DNA from: JAICWP01 sp035278025
GTDB taxonomy: Bacteria > Acidobacteriota > Terriglobia > Terriglobales > Acidobacteriaceae
Length of the DNA stretch: 64,000 bases
NCBI GenBank assembly: GCA_035278025.1
Contig: DATEJK010000068.1
Coordinates: 1-64,000 of the forward strand
Direction: 5' to 3'
A program made the position numbers and the translations under genes. The notes below the pieces were generated by a model that had not been told where the DNA came from, did not search any database, and saw nothing but the letters and a program-made list of their open reading frames with translations. Of the stretch, positions 33,058 through 40,275 are shown one piece after another; within the stretch, counting starts at the first letter, position 1; every line of letters starts with the position of its first letter.

Positions 33058-34383
33058 TCATCCCTGGGCTGCGGAATCAATCTGCACAGCCTGCAAACGC
33101 GGCGCCAGCAGATGCAGGACCAGGAGCGCGATAAGGTAGGCGCATCCCGCAATCAAAAAGGGTAAAACGTAGCTGTGCGTCCACTGCAATATGTGGCCGA
33201 CCGCGTCAGCGATCAACATTCCGCCGACCGCGCCCGCGAATCCTCCGAGGCCGACAACCGAAGCCACTCCCCGCTTGGGGAACATATCAGAGGCCAAGGT
33301 AAACAAATTGCACGACCAGCCCTGGTGAGCCGCCGCAGCCAGGCCTATCAGCAGAACCGCCGGCCACAACTGCGCCACCCGCGAAACGGAGACGATCGGC
33401 ACAACCGCCAGGGCGCAAACGGCCATGGCTGTCTTGCGGGCACGGTTAACACTCCAGCCACGTTTCAGGAGCCGCGACGAAAGCCAGCCTCCGGCGATGC
33501 TGCCGCCATCCGCCATGACGTAAATCACCACCAGCGGCGCGCTCAACTCGGTAAGCGTCAGGCCATGTTTGCTATGCAGAAATGAAGGAATCCAGAACAG
33601 ATAGAACCACCAGATGGGATCGGTGAGGAACTTGGCGGCAGCGAATGCCCAAGTTTGGCGATGCGGCAACAGCTGCTTCCAGGAAATTGTTCCGAGGGGC
33701 TCGGCAGGGTCGCTCCGGATGTGCGCCAGTTCGCTCGGAGAGAGCCGCGGATGCTGTTCTGGGCGGCGATAAATCACAAGCCACGCAATCAGCCAGGTGG
33801 CGCTGAAAAAACCGGTAAACAGGAAGGCCCATCGCCAGCCCAGGTGAACGTAGATCCAGGGGACTGCCAGCGGCGCCAGCACTGCTCCCACGTTGGAGCC
33901 GGCGTTGAACAGGCCAGTGGCGAAAGCACGCTCCTTTCCGGGAAACCATTCCGCCACCGTTTTTATAGCGGCAGGAAAGTTGCCCGATTCCCCCAAGCCG
34001 AGCATAAAACGCGCAGTAACGAATCCCCCAACGGAGTTCGCCAGCGCGTGCCCCATTGCCGAAAGGCTCCACACCGCGATGGAGATGGCATACCCAATGC
34101 GGGTGCCCACGCGATCAATGAGCCGGCCCATTACCAGCAGGCCGAGCGCGTATGCCGCCTGGAAGGCGGTGACAATGTAACCGTACTGAATATCGTTCCA
34201 GCCGATGATTCGTTGCAGGTAGGGAGAGAGAATCCCGATCACCTGCCGGTCCATGTAATTGATGGTGGTCGCGAAAAACAGCAGGGCGCAGATAACCCAG
34301 CGATAATGGCCGGTGAACGGCGGCTCAGCCGCCGGTGCTGAGCCTGTTACCGGAAGGCGAGTTGGTTTTGTACTCTGATTCAA
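33058..34383 (-). CDS. MFS hexuronate-type transporter (ACS family, ExuT-like)
   Basis: 441 residues, 12 membrane segments. Anion:cation symporter family motifs are ATTINYMDRQVIGILSPYLQ, the RLIDRVGTRIGY loop, LGLGESGNFPAAIKTVAEWF, and KFLTDPIWWFYLFWIPSFL. ExuT-type carriers import galacturonate or glucuronate. A GH79 glucuronidase lies further along in the window, so uronate uptake fits. It is convergent with the mutarotase gene (16 bases) and divergent from GH97, with the heptad repeat region between. Confidence 0.85.
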   Translation of the reverse strand: MNQSTKPTRLPVTGSAPAAEPPFTGHYRWVICALLFFATTINYMDRQVIGILSPYLQRIIGWNDIQYGYIVTAFQAAYALGLLVMGRLIDRVGTRIGYAISIAVWSLSAMGHALANSVGGFVTARFMLGLGESGNFPAAIKTVAEWFPGKERAFATGLFNAGSNVGAVLAPLAVPWIYVHLGWRWAFLFTGFFSATWLIAWLVIYRRPEQHPRLSPSELAHIRSDPAEPLGTISWKQLLPHRQTWAFAAAKFLTDPIWWFYLFWIPSFLHSKHGLTLTELSAPLVVIYVMADGGSIAGGWLSSRLLKRGWSVNRARKTAMAVCALAVVPIVSVSRVAQLWPAVLLIGLAAAAHQGWSCNLFTLASDMFPKRGVASVVGLGGFAGAVGGMLIADAVGHILQWTHSYVLPFLIAGCAYLIALLVLHLLAPRLQAVQIDSAAQG

Positions 34384-34414
34384 CGAAAGCCTGCCACAAC
34401 GCTCTGCTGGGTTT

Positions 34415-34447
34415 CAATCGTCAATCGTTATTCTCCAATCGTCAATC
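34415..34447. repeat. heptad direct repeats (CAATCGT-type) in a divergent promoter region
   Basis: CAATC occurs at 34415, 34422, 34436 and 34443, that is, on a strict 7-base grid, with a degenerate unit (TATTCTC) filling the middle position. The result is five heptads in a row, or two identical 12-mers CAATCGTCAATC spaced 21 bases. It sits between the divergent ExuT-like and GH97 genes. A 21-base period equals two helical turns, which would suit cooperative binding of a direct-repeat regulator. A TTGACA follows at 34463-34468, without a good -10. Confidence 0.6.
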
Positions 34448-34580
34448 TTTTCCTTTCGATTTGACAGTCAGGCTGCGATTGGGGCCACCTTGCCACTTGT
34501 TCCCATTGCCCGTTGCGGTCACTTGGCGCGGAGAATAGAATCCCGTGCAATTCACGAGTCCGCTCGGAAAGCAGGTGATC

Positions 34581-36533
34581 ATGTTCTCCAGGGGTTTGCT
34601 GGCGACCGTTTTACTTCTAGCATGCGCCGGCGTTGCCGCCGCCCAATCCAGTTATGATTTGCGCTCACCCAACAAGAAAATCGAAATCAGGGTTCGCACC
34701 GCCAACCAGGTTCGGTACGACGTGCTGCTGGATGGCAGGTCCCTGCTGGAAGACTGCACGCTCTCGCTCGACGTTGAGCACAACAAGTTGGGTATTGCTC
34801 CGCATGTTCTCGCCGCGAAGGAGCGCAGTCACGACCAGGTTCTCGAGCCCGTAGTTCGCCAGAAGTTCGCCAAAATCCGCGACCACTACAACGAACTGCG
34901 CCTCACCATGCAGGGCGGCTACGCCGTGGCTTTTCGCGCCTACAATGAAGGCGTTGCTTACCGGTTGGAGACTTCCCTGCCCCAGCAGCAGGTAAAGGTT
35001 TACGGCGAGGAGGCAGTGTTCCGCTTCCCCGGTGATTTTGTGGTGTTCTATCCCCAGGAAGACAGCTTCTTTTCGCACAACGAACGGTTGTATCTTCCCC
35101 AGCATCTGAGCGAGATCAACGCCGAATTCCTGGCTAGCCTGCCGGCCGTGGTTGATACCGGCGAGGGCGCCAAGGTGGCGATCGCCGAGTCCGGCCTGGA
35201 AGATTATCCCGGCCTCTGGCTGCATGGAACCGGCGGCAACGCCCTGGCGGCGACATTTCCTCCCTATCCGCTAAAGGAGCAACTGGAGGGAGACCGGAAC
35301 TTCCGAGTCGTCGAAGCGGCCGATTACATTGCCGTGACCGCGGGCACGCGAGCTTACCCGTGGCGAGTAATCGGAGTCGCAGAGAAGGATGGCGATCTCA
35401 TCACCAACCAACTGGTCTGGCTGCTGCAGAAGCCCTCGCAGGTGCAGGACACCTCCTGGATCAAGCCCGGTAAGGTAGCCTGGGACTGGTGGAATGCGAA
35501 CAATGTGTACGGGGTTGATTTCAAGGCCGGCATTAACACTGATACCTACAAGTACTACATTGATTTCGCGGCCAAATATGGCATCCCTTACATCATCCTC
35601 GACGAAGGCTGGTACAAGCTGGGCAACGTGCTCGAGGTGGTTCCGGAAATAAATATGGAGGAACTGACCGCCTACGCCAGGCAGAAGAACGTAGGCATTA
35701 TTCTCTGGGTAGTTTGGAAGACGCTAAACGACCAGCTGATCCCCGCCCTCGACCAGTTTGCAAAATGGGGCGTAAAGGGCATCAAAGTTGATTTCATGCA
35801 GCGCAGCGACCAGCCGGTGGTTGATTTTTACTACCGGGTAAGCCGGGAAGCGGCCAAGCGCAAGCTGCTGGTTGACTTCCATGGCGACCAGAAACCAGCC
35901 TACATGACCCGCACCTGGCCGAACCTTATCAGCGCCGAGGGCGTGCGCGGGATGGAGTGGAGCAAATGGAGCCGGTATTCGGAACCGAAACACAACGTCA
36001 CCCTGCCCTTCACGCGCATGTTTCTCGGACCCATGGATTACACCCCCGGGGCCATGCGCAATGCCACCCAGGCAACTTTTGCGCCCATCTTCCGCCAGCC
36101 CATGGCGCTCGGCACCCGTTGCCAGCAACTGGCCATGTACGTGGTGTACGAGAGCCCGCTGCAAATGCTCTCCGACAGCCCCTCGAACTACCTGCGGGAG
36201 CCGGAAATCATGGACTTTCTCGGTCCTGTTCCCACGGTTTGGGACGATACCCGAGTGCTTGACGCCAAAATCGCCGAATACGTTCTGCTGGCGCGAAGAA
36301 ACGGAAGCGACTGGTACGTCGGCGCCATGAGCGACTGGACGCCGCGCGATCTGGAGGTTGACTTGTCGTTCTTGCCCGCGGGAACGTTCACCATGGAGGC
36401 TTACCAGGACGGCGTCAATGCCGACCGCTATGCCAGCGACTATAAGCGAACGGTGAGCCAGGTTACGCGGGCCAGCAAGTTCAAGATTCACCTCGCGTCC
36501 GGAGGCGGCTGGGCGGCAAGAATTCATCCCTAG
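34581..36533 (+). CDS. GH97 glycoside hydrolase, retaining alpha-galactosidase-like
   Basis: 650 residues from ATG 34581 (signal peptide MFSRGLLATVLLLACAGVAAAQ); an upstream GTG at 34545 is possible. GH97 architecture: N-terminal beta-sandwich (about 25-280), barrel (about 295-550) with IILDEGWYKLG, KGIKVDFMQRSDQ (Asp404) and ISAEGVRGMEW (Glu453/Glu459), and a C-terminal beta domain. The Asp in VDFMQ is the nucleophile position of the retaining alpha-galactosidase branch; SusB-type inverting alpha-glucosidases differ there. Periplasmic removal of alpha-linked galactose (or a related sugar) is expected. It diverges from the ExuT-like carrier. Confidence 0.88.
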   Translation: MFSRGLLATVLLLACAGVAAAQSSYDLRSPNKKIEIRVRTANQVRYDVLLDGRSLLEDCTLSLDVEHNKLGIAPHVLAAKERSHDQVLEPVVRQKFAKIRDHYNELRLTMQGGYAVAFRAYNEGVAYRLETSLPQQQVKVYGEEAVFRFPGDFVVFYPQEDSFFSHNERLYLPQHLSEINAEFLASLPAVVDTGEGAKVAIAESGLEDYPGLWLHGTGGNALAATFPPYPLKEQLEGDRNFRVVEAADYIAVTAGTRAYPWRVIGVAEKDGDLITNQLVWLLQKPSQVQDTSWIKPGKVAWDWWNANNVYGVDFKAGINTDTYKYYIDFAAKYGIPYIILDEGWYKLGNVLEVVPEINMEELTAYARQKNVGIILWVVWKTLNDQLIPALDQFAKWGVKGIKVDFMQRSDQPVVDFYYRVSREAAKRKLLVDFHGDQKPAYMTRTWPNLISAEGVRGMEWSKWSRYSEPKHNVTLPFTRMFLGPMDYTPGAMRNATQATFAPIFRQPMALGTRCQQLAMYVVYESPLQMLSDSPSNYLREPEIMDFLGPVPTVWDDTRVLDAKIAEYVLLARRNGSDWYVGAMSDWTPRDLEVDLSFLPAGTFTMEAYQDGVNADRYASDYKRTVSQVTRASKFKIHLASGGGWAARIHP

Positions 36534-36553
36534 GCAGGCGCAGGATAGCCGGG

Positions 36554-38329
36554 CTATTTGCCCTTAGGCTTGCTGGCGGCCACGATTCCGCCGCCTTCGC
36601 GAATCGTGAGAATCTGGTTGGCCTTGACGTTGGTGAACCGTTCCAGCTTTTGCGTGGTCGGCCACTTGACTTCGATCACATCAACCATTTCGGCTTTCCC
36701 CAGGCCGAAGTGCAGGCGAAGGTCGCTTTGCGACATTACGCTTGCGCCGCTGTGGACTTCGTCTATCTGCGCGTGTTTACCAGCCACTACCCGCACCCGC
36801 GCCCCGATCGCGGTACGGTTGCAATGCGTGCCGAGCAGCTTGATTTTTATCCAATTTTGCCTGTTGCCGCCGTCATTGCGCAGAAGGGAAGGCAAGTCGT
36901 TCATGTTCAGGATCAGCGCGTCCATGTCGCCATCGTTGTCGTAGTCGCCGAAGGCTGCCCCGCGGCTGGAAAAGCGCTCATTGATGCCCGGGCCCATTTC
37001 CGCCGAGACATCCTTGAACCTGCCATTCCCCAGGTTTTTATAAACCAGGCGCGGGTTCCTGAAAGTCTGGCCGATGTCATGCGCCGCTATTTCCGGATAC
37101 ACATGGCCATTCACCTGGATGATGTCGGGCCAGCCGTCATTATCAAAATCCATAAAACCGCAGCCCCAGGCCACGTACTGGTTGTTAATACCCAGGCCGG
37201 AGGCGAAGCTCACGTCGCTGAAAGTCCCGTCGCCATTGTTGTGATAGAGGTTGCAGGTATCGTCGGCAAAATTCGTTTTGAAGATGTCGAACCAGCCGTC
37301 GCAGTCATAATCGGCCACTGCCACGCCCATGCCCGCCTGCTCGGAGCCGCTGTCGCTGAAGGCGCAGCCTGCCATTACCGCCATATCCGTAAACGTGCCG
37401 TCGTGGTTATTATGGAACAGGATGCTGGGTTGGGAATCCACAGCCACATAAATATCCGGCCAGCCGTCGTTATCGAAGTCGTAGGAAACCGCGGTTATGG
37501 AATATCGAGGTCCCGGCTTCAGGATGCCCGCCTTGGCGGAAACGTCGGTAAAGGTTCCATCGCCGTTATTGTGATAAAGGATGTTGGTGTCGCCGGGAAG
37601 GCCGCGCGGGCCGCACATCACCGGAATTCCCTTCCATTGGCAGACAGGCGCGTCTTTTACCGGCGGCAGCTTCTCCGGCAACTTAATGTAATTACAAACG
37701 AAAAGATCGAGGTGGCTGTCGCGGTCATAATCCAGCCAGGTACAACCCGCGCCCCAGTGCGCTTCCGGCCGGTACAGGCCGGCTTTGTGGGTCGCATCGG
37801 TGAAGGTGCCGTCGCCATTGTTGTGGAACAGGATGTTGTGGCCCCAGAAGCAGCAGAACAAGTCATCCCACCCGTCGTTGTCATAATCGCCCACGCAGAC
37901 ACCGGTTTGCCAGCCGGTGCGCGCCAGTCCCGATTTCTCGGTTACATCCGTAAAGGTGCCGTCGCGATTGTTCTTATAGAGGTGCGATGTGGGGGCCTTG
38001 CCCGGCGGCCAGTCAGTATCAAGGCGGTTTCCATTGGTCAGGTAAATATCCAGCCAGCCATCGTTATCGTAATCAAAAAACGCCAAGCCGCTGCCTTTGG
38101 CCTCAATGATGTAACGCTTGCGCTCTACGCCGCCCCAGACGTTGGGGGCGTTCAGGCCTGCTTCCCCGCCGACATCTACGAAGGTGACGGGGGAAGAGGC
38201 GGCCGGAGCCGTTGCTTCCAGGGCCAGCCGCGATCTCCATCCCCAAAGCGGGGTGCTGAGGGCCTCCAAGAGAGTGCCGCCGAGAACAACCAGGGATGAG
38301 CCGAGGAAACGCCGCCGTGGCAGGTTCAT
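36554..38329 (-). CDS. Tat-exported FG-GAP/UnbV (CRTAC1-type) protein
   Basis: 591 residues from the Met at 38329, which opens a twin-arginine signal (MNLPRRRFLGSSLVVLGG). About nine FG-GAP/VCBS blades follow, each with a DYDNDGW-type calcium-binding loop and an 'NNGDGTFTDVT' strand, then an ASPIC/UnbV domain (about 500-580, GARVRV ... LHFGLGKAE). This architecture forms a beta-propeller on the outside of the cytoplasm, usually Ca2+-stabilised; function in bacteria is poorly known (adhesion or glycan binding are proposed). Last gene of the leftward LacI-fusion-TPR-CRTAC1 run; it ends 20 bases from the convergent GH97 stop. Confidence 0.85.
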   Translation of the reverse strand: MNLPRRRFLGSSLVVLGGTLLEALSTPLWGWRSRLALEATAPAASSPVTFVDVGGEAGLNAPNVWGGVERKRYIIEAKGSGLAFFDYDNDGWLDIYLTNGNRLDTDWPPGKAPTSHLYKNNRDGTFTDVTEKSGLARTGWQTGVCVGDYDNDGWDDLFCCFWGHNILFHNNGDGTFTDATHKAGLYRPEAHWGAGCTWLDYDRDSHLDLFVCNYIKLPEKLPPVKDAPVCQWKGIPVMCGPRGLPGDTNILYHNNGDGTFTDVSAKAGILKPGPRYSITAVSYDFDNDGWPDIYVAVDSQPSILFHNNHDGTFTDMAVMAGCAFSDSGSEQAGMGVAVADYDCDGWFDIFKTNFADDTCNLYHNNGDGTFSDVSFASGLGINNQYVAWGCGFMDFDNDGWPDIIQVNGHVYPEIAAHDIGQTFRNPRLVYKNLGNGRFKDVSAEMGPGINERFSSRGAAFGDYDNDGDMDALILNMNDLPSLLRNDGGNRQNWIKIKLLGTHCNRTAIGARVRVVAGKHAQIDEVHSGASVMSQSDLRLHFGLGKAEMVDVIEVKWPTTQKLERFTNVKANQILTIREGGGIVAASKPKGK

Positions 38330-38393
38330 AGCGGGTGAGCAACCCCAGGCTCGGAACAATGGCTACAACAAAGCGGAGGTAAATTCGCGGTTA

Positions 38394-40157
38394 TCATCGG
38401 GTCGGAATGTGAGGAACTTTTCGCGGCACAATCCCGGTTCCTTCCTTTACGGCAATAATCCTGTCAATGGGCACGGTGGTCAAACGATCCACGTGCCCGC
38501 TTGGCCATGTTATTTCCAAGGAATCAATCCGGGTACGTTTGCCCAGACCGAAGTGAATACGCGGGTCGCTCGCCGACATGTAGCTCATGCCGCCTTTGGC
38601 CTGCTCCACATGGGTAAATCCCTGGCTGGTCAGCTTCAAGGAAGCGCCAATACCGTCCCGGTTGGAACGCGTGCCGATCAACTGCACGGTCAGCCAATGG
38701 TTGGCGTTTCCGCCATCGTTGCGCAGAAGTGAAGGAAAATCGCCCCGGTTGTTGGTGACAATATCAATGTCACCGTCATTGTCGTAATCGGCGGTGGCCA
38801 GGCCTCGGCCCGCGACCGCGCGCATGAAATCGGCCCCCAGCGATTCTGAAACCTTTTCGAACTTTCCTTGGCCCAGGTTGCGAAACATCAGTAATGGTTC
38901 TTTATACGAGACTTCGTGATGGTAAAGGTGGACGTTATCGAGCATGGCCCCATTCAGTTGCAGGATATCGTCCCAGCCATCGTTATCGTAATCGAGAAAT
39001 TTCGCCGCCACTCCGCTCAGCAGGATGGCCTTGTTTCCAATCCCCGAAGGATAGGTAGCATCGGTGAACGTCCCATCCTGGTTATTGTGGTAGAGGCGGT
39101 TTAATTCGAAATCCAGGTGAGTGATGTACACGTCTTGCCAGCCGTCGCCATCCACGTCCGCGGCATCAATTCCCATGCCGGCTTCGTACTTGCCTTCTTC
39201 GCTCACCGCCATGCCGGAAATCAGGGAAAGGTCCTGAAAAGTCCCATCATGCTTGTTGATGAACAAAAAATTGGGCCAGGTATCATTGGCAATGGCGATA
39301 TCGGGCCAGCCGTCATTATTGAAGTCGGCTACCACCACGCCCATGCCTTTGGACTCCGGCTTGCCGACTCCGGAAACATCGCTCACATCGGTGAAGGTTC
39401 CGTCATGGTTATTGTGGTAGAGCCTGGTTTTCTGCCCCGTGTAGTTGCCTGGGTTGCAATAGGAGCGGTAGCCGGGGCGGCGCTCTCCGCACCAGAGATT
39501 ATTTTTTGGCGTCCAGTTGATGTAATTGGTCACCACCAGGTCAAGCCAGCCGTCGCGGTCATAGTCAAACCAGGCTGCGCTGGTTGACCAATTACCTTCG
39601 TCCGCAACCCCCGCCTTGGCGGTCACATCGGTAAAGGTGCCATCGCCGTTGTTGTGGTAGAGAATGGCGCGGCCGTAGCCAGTCACGTACAAATCGGGAT
39701 AGCCTTTATTGTCATAGTCCCCCACCGCCACTCCCTGGCCATAATGTCCTTCTCCTCCCACGCCGGCCTTGGCGGTCACATCGGTAAAGGTGCCATCGCC
39801 GTTGTTGTGGAAAAGCGCGCAGCGCAAGGGATGCGGCGGCTTGTAGATATCAGTAGCGGCCGACTGGACAAAGAACAGGTCCATCAACCCATCCTGGTCG
39901 TAATCCAGCCACGCCACTCCTGTGCCCATGGTTTCCAGGTAGTATTTCTGGCCGGTCTGAGTGGAATCCTGAACAAAATTGATTCCGGCCGCTTGCCGCA
40001 CGTCCGTATAGCGGACCTTGATAGGAGTATCTTGTTTCTCAGCAACGCGCGCGGCCGCAGGTCTCAAGCCGGCAATCGCCAATCCAGCAAACAGCGCCGC
40101 CGCGCTGCACTTGCTTGCCCAAGCCCATGGCCGGCGCGCTATTGAATTTCTTTCCAT
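38394..40157 (-). CDS. secreted FG-GAP/UnbV (CRTAC1-type) protein
   Basis: 587 residues with a signal peptide/anchor (about 13-37, ending AARVAEK). FG-GAP/VCBS blades cover about 50-480 with repeating 'HNNGDGTFTDVT' and DYDNDGW/DADVDGDGWQD Ca-loops. The C-terminal UnbV domain (about 500-575) contains GIGASLKL and IHFGLGKRTRID. It is a paralogue of the next gene (36554-38329) but carries an ordinary signal rather than a Tat signal. It has its own TATAAT promoter, 60 bases upstream of the start, so it need not depend on the upstream TPR gene. Molecular role unknown; a surface or periplasmic scaffold or binding propeller is plausible. Confidence 0.85.
   Translation of the reverse strand: MERNSIARRPWAWASKCSAAALFAGLAIAGLRPAAARVAEKQDTPIKVRYTDVRQAAGINFVQDSTQTGQKYYLETMGTGVAWLDYDQDGLMDLFFVQSAATDIYKPPHPLRCALFHNNGDGTFTDVTAKAGVGGEGHYGQGVAVGDYDNKGYPDLYVTGYGRAILYHNNGDGTFTDVTAKAGVADEGNWSTSAAWFDYDRDGWLDLVVTNYINWTPKNNLWCGERRPGYRSYCNPGNYTGQKTRLYHNNHDGTFTDVSDVSGVGKPESKGMGVVVADFNNDGWPDIAIANDTWPNFLFINKHDGTFQDLSLISGMAVSEEGKYEAGMGIDAADVDGDGWQDVYITHLDFELNRLYHNNQDGTFTDATYPSGIGNKAILLSGVAAKFLDYDNDGWDDILQLNGAMLDNVHLYHHEVSYKEPLLMFRNLGQGKFEKVSESLGADFMRAVAGRGLATADYDNDGDIDIVTNNRGDFPSLLRNDGGNANHWLTVQLIGTRSNRDGIGASLKLTSQGFTHVEQAKGGMSYMSASDPRIHFGLGKRTRIDSLEITWPSGHVDRLTTVPIDRIIAVKEGTGIVPRKVPHIPTR
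39614..39810 (-). repeat. 44-base exact internal repeat in the CRTAC1-type gene
   Basis: The stretch 39614-39657 recurs without mismatch at 39767-39810, an offset of 153 bases or exactly 51 codons. It encodes the strand and loop HNNGDGTFTDVTAKAG of two adjacent FG-GAP blades. Other blades show only diverged copies, so this pair reflects a recent blade duplication or gene conversion. Confidence 0.85.
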
Positions 40158-40217
40158 TCTGCTCGGATGTCCTTAGCGCGTTCAGCCGATCAGGAGCAAT
40201 CGCAAATCCGGTCGCCG

Positions 40218-40247
40218 ATTATATCCAACGTTTATTCGCATCACGAA
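40218..40247 (-). promoter_or_regulatory. promoter of the second CRTAC1-type gene
   Basis: On the minus strand TTCGTG (40247-40242), an 18-base spacer and a perfect TATAAT (40223-40218) lie 60 bases before the start codon at 40157. This allows the two CRTAC1-type genes to be expressed apart from the LacI-fusion-TPR genes upstream. Confidence 0.6.
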
Positions 40248-40275
40248 CCGCCGCCCTTGACGCCGGCCGGCCGGC

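Noticed and set aside
34436..34468. Complete sigma-70 promoter with TTGACA at 34463
   Set aside because: No acceptable -10 hexamer follows at 16-18 bases (GCCACC is found), so only the repeat array is reported.
36650..38299. 549-codon open frame antisense to the FG-GAP/UnbV gene
   Set aside because: Its repeated Val/Ile/Ala pattern is simply the mirror of the FG-GAP repeat codons; the sense protein has signal, propeller blades and UnbV domain.
39357..39820. Regularly spaced repeats that could suggest a CRISPR array
   Set aside because: The repeats are in frame, spaced by whole codons and encode FG-GAP strands; no short unique spacers or cas genes.
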